Shown piece by piece: positions 50,346 to 60,263 of a DNA stretch of 64,000 bases. The stretch lies in assembly GCF_018342065.1 (NCBI RefSeq), contig NZ_JAFDOE010000002.1:558001-622000 (forward strand). Reading direction: 5' to 3'. A program made the position numbers and the translations under genes. This DNA comes from Citrobacter sp. FP75 (lineage in GTDB: Bacteria > Pseudomonadota > Gammaproteobacteria > Enterobacterales > Enterobacteriaceae). Position 1 is the stretch's first letter, and each line of letters starts with the position of its first letter. A model generated the notes under the pieces. It was given only the letters and a program-made list of their open reading frames with translations. It did no database searches and was not told the DNA's origin.

Positions 50346-50691
50346 TCTGACTGATTAGTTGTTCCAGTATTTAAATCAACCCCAGTTTATAGCTGGGGTT
50401 TTTTATTGCTTAATATAAAGCATGATTATTATATTTTTCGTGTGAATATAATATTAATCAATTAGTGGATAACCTATTAAATAATAAAGTGTGATCGGGT
50501 AAACAGAAAGGCGTTTGTAATTAACGATGCCAGCCTGTAGTGATCACATAAATTAAAAAACATAAGTAATTAATAGAAAAACATAATGGAATACGTCAGG
50601 CAACCGGGTAATAACAAGACTCTTTTAATCACCGGTGGATGAGGCTTTTATCAACGCTCATCTGGTATACATTAAACTTTAGGGATAAAAA
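50346..50691. other. luxS-porin intergenic region
   Basis: After the luxS terminator the region is strongly AT-rich (about 50405-50580), then carries the leader of the porin gene with AGGGA 8 bases before its ATG. I see no gene and could not assign a regulator site. Confidence 0.55.
50378..50404 (+). terminator. luxS terminator
   Basis: AACCCCAG-TTTATAG-CTGGGGTT stem followed by TTTT, 33 bases after the luxS stop. Confidence 0.9.
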
Positions 50692-52062
50692 ATGAAGGTG
50701 AAATATTTGGCGCTGATGATCGGTGCTTGCTTATCTCAAAACCTATGGGCAGCAAATAACAGTACGATTGAGCAACGCCTGGCTGAGCTGGAACAACGGG
50801 TTATTAGTGCAGAAAAACGGGCGACTGATGCCGAATCACAAATCCAGTCACTGAAGCAACAGCAGGTAGCAGCGGCACCTACGGTGAAAGTTGAATCAGC
50901 TGAACCCGTCACTGCAGAGGCTACTGTGCCAAAACTGACGTTATCCGGATTCAGTGACATTAAATTCTACGGCGACGTTGAATTTAATATGGATGCGGCA
51001 AGCCGTTCCGGCAGCCTGACATCGACGAGAACCTCAGCGAATAAAGATTGGGCACCAGGCACCAATGAGCGCTGGGATATCAACGGGCGTCTGCTATTGG
51101 GTTTTGATGGCTATCAACGACTGAATAACGGTAATTTTTCCGGGTTCTCGGTTCAACCCCTGGCAGATCTAACCGGCAAAATGAATCTTGATGATGCGGT
51201 TTTCTTCTTTGGGCGTGAAAACGACTGGAAAATTAAGGTTGGGCGCTTTGAAGCCTATGATATGTTCCCGCTTAATCAGGATACGTTTGTTGAGTATTCG
51301 GGGAATACGGCTAATGACCTCTACAGTGACGGCTACGGCTATATCTATATGATGAAAGAGGGGCGCGGCCGTAGTGACAGCGGCGGCAACTTCCTGCTGA
51401 GTAAAACGATCGACAACTGGTATTTTGAAGTTAACACATTGATGGAAAATGGCAGTACGTTATATACCGAAAAGCAGTATCACGGAGTGGACTTAACCAA
51501 CGACAAAAACGTGGCTTACGTACGCCCGGTTATCGCCTGGCAAAACGGACGTTTCTCAACGGCGGTGGCGATGGAAAGTAATGTCATCAACAACGCCTAT
51601 GGCTACTACGAGAATGGGAAGTGGATCGATCAGTCAGATCGTACAGGCTATGGTTTTACCATGACCTGGGACGGTCAAAAAACCGACCCGGAAGACGGCG
51701 CGGTGATTAACCTGAACACCGCCTATATGGATGCGACCGATGAGACTGATTTTACCGCCGGGGTGAATGCGTTGTGGCATCGATTCGAACTGGGCTATAT
51801 CTATGCGCATAACGAAATTGACGCCTTCAATGCCACCAACCTGGATGCCGTTTGCGAGGAAGACTGCTGGATCACCGATCCCGGCAATTATGACATTCAC
51901 ACCCTTCATGCCTCATATTTATTCCCCAACGTGATGAATATGAAAAACTTTAATATTTATCTTGGTGCGTATGCCTCATGGGTTGAGGCCGATCCTCACA
52001 ATGGCGACAACAGCGAGGATGCGCGTTACGGCGGGCGTCTGAGATTCAAATATTATTTCTAA
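50692..52062 (+). CDS. Carbohydrate-type outer-membrane porin (RafY/Porin_8-like)
   Basis: A 456-residue predicted outer-membrane beta-barrel. A signal peptide ends near SQNLWA (residue 20). A coiled coil follows (IEQRLAELEQRVISAEKRAT, about 23-65), then a Pro/Val linker, and the barrel starts at LTLSGFSDIKFYGDVEF. The C-terminal residue is Phe (FKYYF), as needed for barrel insertion. The N-terminal coiled coil recalls ScrY/RafY sugar porins; the barrel looks more like RafY than LamB. No sugar transport gene lies beside it, so the substrate is unknown. It is an insertion between luxS and emrB relative to E. coli K-12, with AT-rich upstream DNA. Confidence 0.8.
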   Translation: MKVKYLALMIGACLSQNLWAANNSTIEQRLAELEQRVISAEKRATDAESQIQSLKQQQVAAAPTVKVESAEPVTAEATVPKLTLSGFSDIKFYGDVEFNMDAASRSGSLTSTRTSANKDWAPGTNERWDINGRLLLGFDGYQRLNNGNFSGFSVQPLADLTGKMNLDDAVFFFGRENDWKIKVGRFEAYDMFPLNQDTFVEYSGNTANDLYSDGYGYIYMMKEGRGRSDSGGNFLLSKTIDNWYFEVNTLMENGSTLYTEKQYHGVDLTNDKNVAYVRPVIAWQNGRFSTAVAMESNVINNAYGYYENGKWIDQSDRTGYGFTMTWDGQKTDPEDGAVINLNTAYMDATDETDFTAGVNALWHRFELGYIYAHNEIDAFNATNLDAVCEEDCWITDPGNYDIHTLHASYLFPNVMNMKNFNIYLGAYASWVEADPHNGDNSEDARYGGRLRFKYYF

Positions 52063-52076
52063 TTCTACGCACAATA

Positions 52077-52101
52077 AAAAAGGGATCCGCAGATCCCTTT
52101 T
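52077..52101. terminator. Bidirectional terminator between porin and emrB
   Basis: AAAAGGGATC-CGCA-GATCCCTTTT stem flanked by A- and T-runs, serving both convergent genes. Confidence 0.9.
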
Positions 52102-52110
52102 AATCGATAT

Positions 52111-53649
52111 TTAGTGCGCGCCACCGCCGCCACCGCCCGCGCCGAATGGCGGTTTGGCGAACCAGACCAGGCCGAGCAGTACGATGAAGATCCCCGCCGA
52201 CATCCAGAAGATTTCGTTAGCGGAAATAATCAGCCCCTGGCTGGTGATTTGCTGTGCCAGCCAGCCGGAGGCCTGCTCCTTGCTCATTCCCAGCCCCTGC
52301 AACTGGTCATACATCGCCTGTGCATTAGGGTTGTAAGGGTTAACGGACTCCGTCAACTGCGCGTGATGCAGCGATTCACGGTTAGTCCACATCGTTGTTG
52401 TAATCGATGTGCCGATAGAGCCCGCCAGCGTTCGCGTAAAGTTGGACAAGCTCGATGCCGCCGCCAGACGCTCAGGCGGTAAGCCAGACAGCGTGATGGT
52501 GGTCAGTGGCATGAAGAAGCAGGCCACGGCGAATCCCTGGATAAACTGTGGCCAGGCCGATGCGCCAAAATCCATACCAGGTTCGAAAGTGTATGCGCGC
52601 CAGTAGAAACAGACGGCATACATAATAAAACTGAACGTGACCAGCCGACGCATATCCAGCTTGTGGGCGAAGCGGCCGATAATCGGCGACAGGATAACCG
52701 GGATTATCCCCACCGGTGCGGACGCCAGACCGGCCCAGGTTGCCGTATAGCCGTAGACTTCCTGCAACAGCTGCGGCAGCAGGACGATTGCGCCGAAGTA
52801 GAGCATATAGGCCAGGCTGATACACAGACAGCCGATGGTAAAGTTTCGCGATTTAAACAACGAGAGATCGACAATCGGGTGTTCGTCGGTGAGCTCCCAG
52901 ACAATCAGGAAACTGATGGCTACCACGGCGACGACCGTCAGGATGATGATCTCCTGCGAGGCGAACCAGTCCAGCTCTTTCCCGCGATCGAGCATAATCT
53001 GCAAACTGCCAATACCGACAACCAGCAGCGCCAGACCAATGGCGTCAATGCGCCGCTGTTCAGTGCGGGTTTCCCTACCGCGCAGGGTCTGCAGCGTCAT
53101 TAACACCACCACAGCACCGATCGGCACGTTAATGAAGAATATCCAGCCCCAGTGATAGTTGTCGCTGATGTAGCCCCCGAGAATCGGGCCACAAATAGGC
53201 GCGACAATCACCGTCATCGACCAAAGCGCCAGGGCGACAGACCGTTTGGCAGGAGGATAGTTATTCAGTAACAGGCTTTGTGAAAGCGGAATTAACGGAC
53301 CGGCGACAATCCCCTGAATCACGCGGAAGAAAATCAGCATGGTCAGGCTGTTGGACATCCCACACGCCCACGACGCAATGACAAAGCCGATGGTGGACCA
53401 CATGAAAAGCTTTACTTCGCCAAAGCGTTTGGCCAGCCAGCCGGTGATCGGAATGGAGATAGCATTCGCCACCCCGAAAGAGGTGATCACCCAGGTCCCC
53501 TGGCTCAGTGAAGAGCCGAGGTTCCCGGCAATAGTAGGGATCGCCACGTTAGCAATGGTGGAGTCCAGCACCTGCATGAATGTCGCCAGTGACAGCGCGA
53601 TCGTCATGATGACGAGCTGCGCGCCTTCCAGCGGTTTTTGCTGTTGCAT
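52111..53649 (-). CDS. emrB: EmrB, multidrug efflux MFS transporter
   Basis: A 512-residue DHA2-family proton antiporter with 14 predicted membrane helices. Family motifs include DSTIANVAIPTIAGNLGSS near the N-terminus and GPILGGYIS (motif C). With EmrA and TolC it exports uncouplers and hydrophobic drugs. It ends in a glycine-rich tail (GAGGGGGGAH) as in E. coli. The ATG at 53649 is favoured over a GTG 9 bases earlier because it gives the family start. It lies 16 bases after emrA. Confidence 0.95.
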   Translation of the reverse strand: MQQQKPLEGAQLVIMTIALSLATFMQVLDSTIANVAIPTIAGNLGSSLSQGTWVITSFGVANAISIPITGWLAKRFGEVKLFMWSTIGFVIASWACGMSNSLTMLIFFRVIQGIVAGPLIPLSQSLLLNNYPPAKRSVALALWSMTVIVAPICGPILGGYISDNYHWGWIFFINVPIGAVVVLMTLQTLRGRETRTEQRRIDAIGLALLVVGIGSLQIMLDRGKELDWFASQEIIILTVVAVVAISFLIVWELTDEHPIVDLSLFKSRNFTIGCLCISLAYMLYFGAIVLLPQLLQEVYGYTATWAGLASAPVGIIPVILSPIIGRFAHKLDMRRLVTFSFIMYAVCFYWRAYTFEPGMDFGASAWPQFIQGFAVACFFMPLTTITLSGLPPERLAAASSLSNFTRTLAGSIGTSITTTMWTNRESLHHAQLTESVNPYNPNAQAMYDQLQGLGMSKEQASGWLAQQITSQGLIISANEIFWMSAGIFIVLLGLVWFAKPPFGAGGGGGGAH

Positions 53650-53665
53650 CACACGCACCTTTGAA

Positions 53666-54838
53666 TTAGCCCGCGTTGGCCCGCACGATCTCTTCGATCA
53701 TCTTATTGACCGGAGCAAGGTTGATCTCACGTGCATTACTCTCCGCAACCGGCGTAGTACGGACTTGGCTTGCCAGAATCTGTCCATCGCGATTGGAGGT
53801 ATTTACCGTCACCAGCGTAGATAGCCCAATCCGCAACGGATGTTGCGCCAGCTGCTGGGCATCCAGTTCAATACGTACAGGCAGACGCTGGACGACTTTG
53901 ATCCAGTTACCGGTCGCGTTTTGTGCCGGCAGCAGGGAGAAGGCGCTACCGGTCCCCATATCGAGGCCGACAACTTTACCGGTGTATTTCACGTCATCGC
54001 CGTAAATATCACTGATCACCGTCGCGGGTTGACCGATGCGCATATGTGCGAGTTGCGTTTCTTTAAAGTTGGCATCCACCCACAGGTTGGTGGCAGGGAC
54101 GACAGCCATCAGCGGCGTGGTTGGGCTTATTTGCGCACCTGGCTGTACGGCACGACGGGAAACATAACCGGTCATCGGGCTGACAATTTTGGTACGTTCC
54201 AGCGCCAGCCAGGCATTACGCACTTCGGTGGCCGCTTGTTGCACGGCTGGTTGGTCTTCCAGCTTGCTGCCCAGAATCATCGCCTGGTTGGCATTATATT
54301 GTTGGATAGCGACATCAAGCTGGGCCTGAGCGCTGGCAACGGCATCACGCGCATGTTGCAGCTCTTCGCGACCAATCAGATTGGCGTTCCCCAACGGGAC
54401 GCGGCGATTAAAGTCGCTTTGTGCCTGCGCCAGTGCGGTTTTCTGCACGTCAATGCTGGCCTGAAGCTGCTTGCTGTTGATCATCAACTGGTGCGTCTGG
54501 CGCACGCTGGAGGCCAGCGCCGTTTTGGCTTTTTCGAGCGCCTGCTTAGCGTCCGTCTGATCGAGGGTGACCAGCACATCGCCTTGTTTGACATAGTCAG
54601 TGTTATCAGCCCAGACTTTCGTCACGCTGCCTGATACCTGCGCCATGATTTGAACCTGGTTCCCTGCCACGTATGCATCGTCCGTCTCTTCGACATGACG
54701 CAGTACTAAAAACCAATAAATCCCATAGGCCACGGCAATGATAATAAAGAGCAAGGTCAGAAGCAGTAGCGTACTTTTACGTTTGCCATTTTTCTTGACC
54801 GGTTGCTGCGGGGTTTGAGTCTCCGCATTTGCGCTCAT
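53666..54838 (-). CDS. emrA: EmrA, membrane fusion protein of EmrAB-TolC
   Basis: A 390-residue HlyD-type adaptor. One N-terminal membrane helix (TLLLLTLLFIIIAVAYGIYWF) anchors it; the periplasmic part has the lipoyl-like halves (AQVSGSVTKVWADN; SPMTGYVSRRAVQPG) around a long coiled-coil hairpin. It bridges EmrB to TolC. The ATG at 54838 gives the family start. A hairpin lies in the 130-bp gap to mprA. Confidence 0.95.
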   Translation of the reverse strand: MSANAETQTPQQPVKKNGKRKSTLLLLTLLFIIIAVAYGIYWFLVLRHVEETDDAYVAGNQVQIMAQVSGSVTKVWADNTDYVKQGDVLVTLDQTDAKQALEKAKTALASSVRQTHQLMINSKQLQASIDVQKTALAQAQSDFNRRVPLGNANLIGREELQHARDAVASAQAQLDVAIQQYNANQAMILGSKLEDQPAVQQAATEVRNAWLALERTKIVSPMTGYVSRRAVQPGAQISPTTPLMAVVPATNLWVDANFKETQLAHMRIGQPATVISDIYGDDVKYTGKVVGLDMGTGSAFSLLPAQNATGNWIKVVQRLPVRIELDAQQLAQHPLRIGLSTLVTVNTSNRDGQILASQVRTTPVAESNAREINLAPVNKMIEEIVRANAG

Positions 54839-54896
54839 GTTGTTCTCCACGATCTTATTTTTTTCACATCGGCTGAGCCGACCTGTTTATCAGAAA

Positions 54897-54920
54897 GGCC
54901 AGCAGTGTGACCTGCTGGCC
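54897..54920. terminator. Hairpin between mprA and emrA
   Basis: GGCCAGCAG / CTGCTGGCC, a perfect 9-bp stem with a 6-base loop, inside the emrRAB operon. On the minus strand only TTT follows, so it may attenuate transcription between regulator and pump. Confidence 0.5.
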
Positions 54921-54968
54921 TGTCGGTTTTTTGATTTATCAATCTGGATTTTTGAGCGAGTCAGCGCG

Positions 54969-55499
54969 TTAACGCAGCGCTTCGAGTACCGTACCATCCT
55001 GCTCCATCTGATCAAGACGGGTCAGAAGTTTACGGGTGATGTGCTCAAGCTGATCTTTTTCAGTGGTGCTTAGAGATGACCAGAGCTGATGCAGACAGTT
55101 ATGCTGAGGTGGTAACACCTCTTGCAAAAATGTATGGCCTTTCTCGGTTAACTGCAGATGCAGGCAGCGGCGATCGTTATCGCTTTCGCGACGTTCGATC
55201 CAGCCACGTTTTTCTAACTCATCCGCGATACGCGTGGCGTTAGTCCGTGACGAACCCAGCGCGCAACTCAGTTCAGAAGGCTGAATACTGTGGTTTTCCT
55301 GAGACTCCAGCGTAATCAACGCCATAAACAACGTCTCGTTAATCCCTTGAGCTTTCAGCATTTTATTGCGGTTTTCCAGCAGCTTGCCCTGCATGTGCAT
55401 GCAAAGACGAGTCAGAAGAACTTCCTGGTAAGGGAATTCTTCGTAGCGGCTGGCGCGAAATTTTAGCATTTGTTCAATGGGCGTAAACGAACTATCCAT
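54969..55499 (-). CDS. mprA: MprA (EmrR), MarR-family repressor of emrRAB
   Basis: A 176-residue MarR-type repressor relieved by uncouplers and salicylate-type drugs. The winged-helix region includes [20 protein letters not shown] and [19 protein letters not shown]. First gene of the emr operon, with its promoter about 30 bp upstream and no LexA or MarA site seen. Confidence 0.95.
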   Translation of the reverse strand: MDSSFTPIEQMLKFRASRYEEFPYQEVLLTRLCMHMQGKLLENRNKMLKAQGINETLFMALITLESQENHSIQPSELSCALGSSRTNATRIADELEKRGWIERRESDNDRRCLHLQLTEKGHTFLQEVLPPQHNCLHQLWSSLSTTEKDQLEHITRKLLTRLDQMEQDGTVLEALR

Positions 55500-55529
55500 T
55501 TGGGTATAACCTCATTAATTTCAGCCGAT

Positions 55530-55558
55530 ATAGTAACGACAGTGACAAATAAAGTAAA
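55530..55558 (-). promoter_or_regulatory. emrRAB promoter
   Basis: On the minus strand TTTACT and TACTAT are separated by 17 bases, matching the E. coli emrR promoter sequence as I recall it. EmrR is known to bind here. Confidence 0.65.
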
Positions 55559-55589
55559 TGTATTATTTATTTAAAATGATTATTTTTAC

Positions 55590-55925
55590 CTATAAAACAA
55601 CCCACATTTTCCAGGCTAATCCGTAGCCCAGAGCACTCAGCAATGTCGGAATGATGATGCTGCGGGTCTTAAAATAGCTTGCACCCAGTACAACAAACCC
55701 CACCAGCGTTGGCACAAATCGACGTGCGTCGTGCATCACTTCTGGTGCGGTAGACACCACCAGCAGGGCGCAAATTGATGCAATGCCAATGGTGTCGAGT
55801 AATATGCCGGTTGCGCCGCGTTTCGTCGGGCGAACATTTCCCACTCCCAGACGCAGCGGTAAGTAACGAAAACAATAATTAACGCAGCCGACCAGCAGGC
55901 CAAGCAGCAGAACCTCATAACTCAT
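55590..55925 (-). CDS. ygaH: YgaH, AzlD-type small subunit of valine exporter
   Basis: A 111-residue membrane protein with about four helices, partner of YgaZ in a branched-chain amino acid (valine) exporter. Typical AzlD segments are FRYLPLRLG and [17 protein letters not shown]. It overlaps ygaZ by 11 bases. Confidence 0.92.
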   Translation of the reverse strand: MSYEVLLLGLLVGCVNYCFRYLPLRLGVGNVRPTKRGATGILLDTIGIASICALLVVSTAPEVMHDARRFVPTLVGFVVLGASYFKTRSIIIPTLLSALGYGLAWKMWVVL

Positions 55926-56652
55926 CCGGCGCCCCCTGCCAGAATGACTGGATAAGCGCCGTCAGGCATCCGCAGACAATGCCTGCGAGTATGGCGGCAG
56001 GAATGGAAAACAACGTCACGCCCGCCAGCGCCCCGACGAGTGCTGCGGTAACGCATAGCGACTGCTTACGCTGGAATGACGCGAGGAGAAAACTCATAAA
56101 CAGGGCCGGGAGCATAAAACCCAGCGCCGCTTCGACCGCCGGAAAATCCTTCAGTAAGCCACTGCCGGAAAACGCGCCAATAACCGTACCGAATACCCAT
56201 GAAATCCAGGCACATAGTGCGATCCCCATCATCCAGTTCTCACTCCAGCGACGATTCTCCCGTACCAGTTTCGCCGTCGCGGCGGCAAAGACTTCATCCG
56301 TGAGGCCAAAGGCCCACAGTGCGCTTTTGGGTTTGCTGAGTCGTTGGGCGATGCGGCTGCGCAGGGAAGGTCCATACAAAACATGACGCACATCCATGGC
56401 CATCACGGTGAGCGCGGCGACCCACAGCGAGCTGCCTGCGGCAAGCATCGTGGTGATGACAAACTGGCTCGCACCGGCATAGATGATGCAGGAGAAAAAG
56501 ACGCTTTCGACGGGCGTAAAGCCCAGGCGAGTGGCATTGAGACCAAATGCAAAGGCAACCGGAATATAGCTGATGACTATCGGGAGGCTATCTTTGAATC
56601 CTTCCGTTAACGTTGCCGGGCTGGGGTCAGACTGGGGAACAGGGCTTTCCAT
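55915..56652 (-). CDS. ygaZ: YgaZ, AzlC-type large subunit of valine exporter
   Basis: A 245-residue AzlC-family membrane protein with about seven helices ([40 protein letters not shown]). With YgaH it exports L-valine and perhaps methionine. The N-terminus is polar and proline-rich ([15 protein letters not shown]). Gene order ygaZ-ygaH-mprA is as in E. coli. Confidence 0.93.
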   Translation of the reverse strand: MESPVPQSDPSPATLTEGFKDSLPIVISYIPVAFAFGLNATRLGFTPVESVFFSCIIYAGASQFVITTMLAAGSSLWVAALTVMAMDVRHVLYGPSLRSRIAQRLSKPKSALWAFGLTDEVFAAATAKLVRENRRWSENWMMGIALCAWISWVFGTVIGAFSGSGLLKDFPAVEAALGFMLPALFMSFLLASFQRKQSLCVTAALVGALAGVTLFSIPAAILAGIVCGCLTALIQSFWQGAPDEL

Positions 56653-56720
56653 AGGGTTATAGGCTTCATTACCGAAATTTAAATAATCTGGCTCAATGAG
56701 TTATAACCTTAGCAGACTGA

Positions 56721-56748
56721 TGAGCTCCTTAACACCCTGAGGAGCTCA
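56721..56748. terminator. Hairpin between the MFS gene and ygaZ
   Basis: TGAGCTCCT / AGGAGCTCA, a perfect 9-bp stem with a 10-base loop, 27 bases after the MFS gene. There is no clear T-run, so its role is uncertain. Confidence 0.45.
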
Positions 56749-56774
56749 ATCAGCGGTAAACACGTGCTATACGC

Positions 56775-57959
56775 TTAATTTACGGCTTCCTGGCGGTGAA
56801 AACCTCGCCACCAGACCAGTAGGTTGAGTATGGCAACGGTCATACCCGCCAGACAAACGCCAGCCCAACCGGCATGCTGCCAGGCAGAGGCTGATATCAG
56901 TGAACCTGCCGCCCCGCCAATAAAATAGCTGGTCATGTATCCGGCAGTCAGCCGGTTACGCGCATCCGGGTGAATGCGGTAGATAACCGTCTGGTTGGTG
57001 ATATGCACACCCTGAACGGTGAGATCCAGTATCAGGATACCGATAATCAGCATCGGCACTGACGTATGGCCAAACCAGATTGCCAGCCAGGAGAGCAGCA
57101 GTAACAGCAGACCCGCAGTGGTGGTAAGGTGGGATTTACCCTGATCGGCAAAACCGCCCGCCGGGCGAGCGCCTAGCGCACCGGCGGCACCGGCCAGACC
57201 AAACAGACCGATCATACCCTCTGAGTAGTTAAACGGCGGAGCGGCCAGTAAAAACGCCATTGATGTCCACAGAATGCTGAAGTTGGCAAACGTCAGGCAG
57301 CCCAGCATCGCCCGGGTACGCAGCAGTTTATCGTGGATAAACAGGCTGAATACCGAGCCCAGCAACTGCGGATAGTTAAGATGGGTTTCCGATTTCATCT
57401 TCGGCAGACCGCGCCACAGCGCGATAGCCATCAGCGCCATCAGTACCGATGCCACCCAAAATACCGTGCGCCAGCCGCCGAGATTTGCCAGCAGTCCAGC
57501 CACGGTGCGCGCCAGTAAAATCCCTAACAGCAGGCCGCTCATAATGGTGCCGACAACTTTACCGCGCTTGTCCGGCGTGGCGAGCGTAGCCGCCAGCGGA
57601 ACCAAAATTTGTGCGACGACCGAGAACAGCCCGGTCAGCGCGGTGCCGAGGATCAGCATGCCCAGCGACTGGCTGCTGGCGGTAATCAACATGCCGCCTG
57701 CTGCGAGCAACGTCATCGAAACGATCAGCATCCGACGCTCAAACATATCGCCAAGCGGTACCAGAAACAGCAGACCTGCGGCGTAGCCAAGCTGCGCGGC
57801 GGTGACAATAAATCCTGCGGTACTGGCTGACAGTGAGAAGTTGCGCGCGATGGTGTCGAGCAGCGGCTGCGCATAATAGTTACTGGCAACGGCAAGGCCG
57901 GTGGCGATGGACATTAACAGGATCAGCGAAGGGCTAAGTCCCTGAGTGGTTTTCGTCAT
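56775..57959 (-). CDS. ygaY: MFS transporter (intact YgaY-type)
   Basis: A 394-residue major facilitator with 12 predicted helices and no recognised substrate. The MFS motif A appears as PLGDMFERRMLI near residue 65. The start at 57959 (MTKTTQGLSPSL) is chosen; a longer reading to 58097 translates a REP element. In E. coli K-12 the gene at this position, ygaY, is a broken pseudogene. Here the frame is open throughout, so this species probably keeps a working exporter. It could be a sugar- or drug-efflux type by resemblance. Confidence 0.82.
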   Translation of the reverse strand: MTKTTQGLSPSLILLMSIATGLAVASNYYAQPLLDTIARNFSLSASTAGFIVTAAQLGYAAGLLFLVPLGDMFERRMLIVSMTLLAAGGMLITASSQSLGMLILGTALTGLFSVVAQILVPLAATLATPDKRGKVVGTIMSGLLLGILLARTVAGLLANLGGWRTVFWVASVLMALMAIALWRGLPKMKSETHLNYPQLLGSVFSLFIHDKLLRTRAMLGCLTFANFSILWTSMAFLLAAPPFNYSEGMIGLFGLAGAAGALGARPAGGFADQGKSHLTTTAGLLLLLLSWLAIWFGHTSVPMLIIGILILDLTVQGVHITNQTVIYRIHPDARNRLTAGYMTSYFIGGAAGSLISASAWQHAGWAGVCLAGMTVAILNLLVWWRGFHRQEAVN

Positions 57960-58060
57960 TGTTTTCAACTGAATAATGGGTTGCAGAAAACAATCATAAC
58001 GGAAGTGATTAGATGTTGCTGATTTGTTGGGTGATGGATTGTGCGGTTGGGGATGTGCAG

Positions 58061-58097
58061 TAGGCCGGATAAGGCGCAAAGCGCCGCCATCCGGCAT
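58061..58097. repeat. REP element after proX
   Basis: TAGGCCGGATAAGGCG ... CGCCGCCATCCGGC palindrome between proX and the MFS gene, likely marking the proVWX mRNA 3' end. Confidence 0.8.
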
Positions 58098-58109
58098 AAT
58101 AAACGGTAA

Positions 58110-59105
58110 TTACTTCTGCGCAGCCAGCGCGTCTTTTACCCAACCGTCGAACTGCTGCTGGTGGGCTTTGATCCAGCCGTCAACGTGACCCTGAACATCG
58201 GCCTCAGACGCTTTACCGTCATGCATCATCGCGTTCTGCGCGTTGATGTCCGCCAGCGGCAGCTTCATGATGGCGAACAGCTTTGCCGCCGCCGGGTTTT
58301 TCTCCGCCCACGCTTTGTTAGCAACAATATGCATGGTGTTTACCGGGAAGCCGTAGTTCGCGCCGTTCGGCAGTTTGGTATCGATATCTTTCTGCTCACC
58401 CGGCAGAGAAGAGAATGGCACCTGCAGCCAGACCACATCTTTGCCCGGTTTCATTACGTCGCTCACCCAGTACGGTGTCCAGGTGTAGTACAGCACCGGT
58501 TTGCCTTCTTTAAAGCGAGTAATGGTGTCGGCCATCATCGCCGCGTAGTTGCCGTGGCTGACCTCGACCGTTTTTTCAAGATCGAAGGCTTTGTTCTGGT
58601 GGTTAATGACCGCTTCGCAGCCCCAGCCCGGTGAACAGCCCATCATGTCGGCTTTACCGTCGCCGTTGGTATCAAAGATTTTGGCGATCTGCGGATCTTT
58701 TAACTGGGCGATGTTGGTGATTTTGTACTGCTCAGCGGTTTTCTTGTCGATCAGATATCCCTGCGCAGCACCTGTAACGAATACCCCCTCGCGATAAAAC
58801 TTTTTGTCTCCACCCGCTGCGGCATACATATCATCATGCAGCGGCTGCCAGTTCACGGCGGTAAAAGTTGCATCGCCAGAGGCAATGGAGGTGTAGCCGA
58901 CGTTGTAGTCAACTTCGCTTGTTTTGTTAACGGTATAACCCAGTTTTTCCAGCGCACGGGCGACCAGCTGTGTCTGGAAGGACTCTTCAGAAATCGTGCT
59001 CTGGATCGGCTGTACGGTGATGCCTTTGCCTGGCAGGTCGGCAGCGAAAGTGCTGGTGGAGACAAGGGTGGCAAACGCTGTGGCAAAAAGTACGGTATGT
59101 CGCAT
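58110..59105 (-). CDS. proX: ProX, periplasmic glycine betaine/proline-binding protein
   Basis: A 331-residue substrate-binding protein of ProU. A signal peptide ends near STSTFA (residue 21). Tryptophans that cage the quaternary amine are seen in NWQPLHDD and TWTPYWVSD. It delivers glycine betaine and proline betaine to ProVW during osmotic stress. A 93-bp gap with a REP-like repeat separates it from proW. Confidence 0.96.
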   Translation of the reverse strand: MRHTVLFATAFATLVSTSTFAADLPGKGITVQPIQSTISEESFQTQLVARALEKLGYTVNKTSEVDYNVGYTSIASGDATFTAVNWQPLHDDMYAAAGGDKKFYREGVFVTGAAQGYLIDKKTAEQYKITNIAQLKDPQIAKIFDTNGDGKADMMGCSPGWGCEAVINHQNKAFDLEKTVEVSHGNYAAMMADTITRFKEGKPVLYYTWTPYWVSDVMKPGKDVVWLQVPFSSLPGEQKDIDTKLPNGANYGFPVNTMHIVANKAWAEKNPAAAKLFAIMKLPLADINAQNAMMHDGKASEADVQGHVDGWIKAHQQQFDGWVKDALAAQK

Positions 59106-59159
59106 CGTTGTTCCTCATTACACTTCATCTTGAATGATTTTGTGTAAGCTGATGAATTG

Positions 59160-59190
59160 TAGGCCCGGTAAGCAATGCGCCACCGGGCAA
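59160..59190. repeat. REP-like palindrome between proW and proX
   Basis: GCCCGGTA ... GCGCCACCGGGC inverted repeat in the proW-proX gap. It could change the amount of ProX mRNA relative to ProVW. Confidence 0.65.
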
Positions 59191-59198
59191 CGGGTGAA

Positions 59199-60263
59199 TT
59201 ACTTAATGAACGGGCGAGTGATAAGCCCAACGGGACCGGTGGTGTACCAGCGACGGTTACCACGGCTGCGCGAGTCGCGACCGACGGCCTGCGTCAGGCG
59301 ATCCAGAATGATGGCGAGGATAACAATCCCAACCCCGCCGACGGTGGCCAGTCCCATATCGAGACGACCGATACCGCGCAGAACCATCTGACCCAGCCCG
59401 CCAACGGCGATCATCGAGGCGATGACGACCATCGAGAGGGCGAGCATCAGCGTCTGGTTTACCCCTGCCATAATGGTGGGCATCGCCAGCGGCAGCTGCA
59501 CTTTGAACAGCATCTGACGCGGGCTGGCGCCAAAGGAACGCGAGGCCTCAATCAGATCGGCTGGCACCTGGTTAATGCCCAGAATGGTCAGACGGACAAT
59601 CGGCGGCAGGGCGAAGATAATCGTCACCACCACGCCCGGGACGTTACCAATACCGAACAACATCACAATCGGCACCAGATAGACGAACGCTGGCGTAGTC
59701 TGCATGGCATCCAGCAGTGGACGTACAATCTTCGCCGCACGCGGACTGCGCGCCAGCCAGATCCCCATTGGCAAGCCTATCAGCACGCAGAACAGCAGCG
59801 CGGTCAGCACCAGCGCCAGGGTGATCATCGCCTGCGACCAGGCACCAATAGCACCAATCGCGACCAGTGAAATCAGCGTAGCAACGCCCATTCCAACGCC
59901 GGAAATCTGCCAGGCGATCAGAGCGAAAAGAATAATCGCCACCGGTGCTGGCATTCCCAGCAGCAGTTGCTGAAAGCCGTTGAGAATGTAATCCACCGGG
60001 ACACGAATACCCTGGAAGACGGGACGAAAATGGGTAACGACCCAGTCGATCCCTTCGGTGACCCAGCTATCCAGCGGGATCAGCGTTTTATGGAACGGAT
60101 CCATAATATTGAAATGCTCAGGCGCCGGTGCGGGCGCACTGGTCAGCCAGTCTGCGCTGCCGCCGTCGGCAGGCGCGTTTGGCGCGCTCCCCCAGGCATC
60201 AGCGGATTGTGCGGCGCTATCAGCCGCAGGTGTGGTGTCCCACGGATTAGTTTGATCAGCCAT
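59199..60263 (-). CDS. proW: ProW, ProU permease
   Basis: A 354-residue permease with a long, Ala/Pro-rich N-terminal region of about 95 residues (usual for ProW, located in the periplasm) and then about seven helices. The ABC-coupling loop is [20 protein letters not shown]. It overlaps proV by 8 bases. Confidence 0.95.
   Translation of the reverse strand: MADQTNPWDTTPAADSAAQSADAWGSAPNAPADGGSADWLTSAPAPAPEHFNIMDPFHKTLIPLDSWVTEGIDWVVTHFRPVFQGIRVPVDYILNGFQQLLLGMPAPVAIILFALIAWQISGVGMGVATLISLVAIGAIGAWSQAMITLALVLTALLFCVLIGLPMGIWLARSPRAAKIVRPLLDAMQTTPAFVYLVPIVMLFGIGNVPGVVVTIIFALPPIVRLTILGINQVPADLIEASRSFGASPRQMLFKVQLPLAMPTIMAGVNQTLMLALSMVVIASMIAVGGLGQMVLRGIGRLDMGLATVGGVGIVILAIILDRLTQAVGRDSRSRGNRRWYTTGPVGLITRPFIK

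Noticed and set aside
57960-58097. In-frame N-terminal extension of the MFS transporter
   Set aside because: It runs through the REP element after proX, is polar and proline-rich, and is not expected before the first membrane helix.
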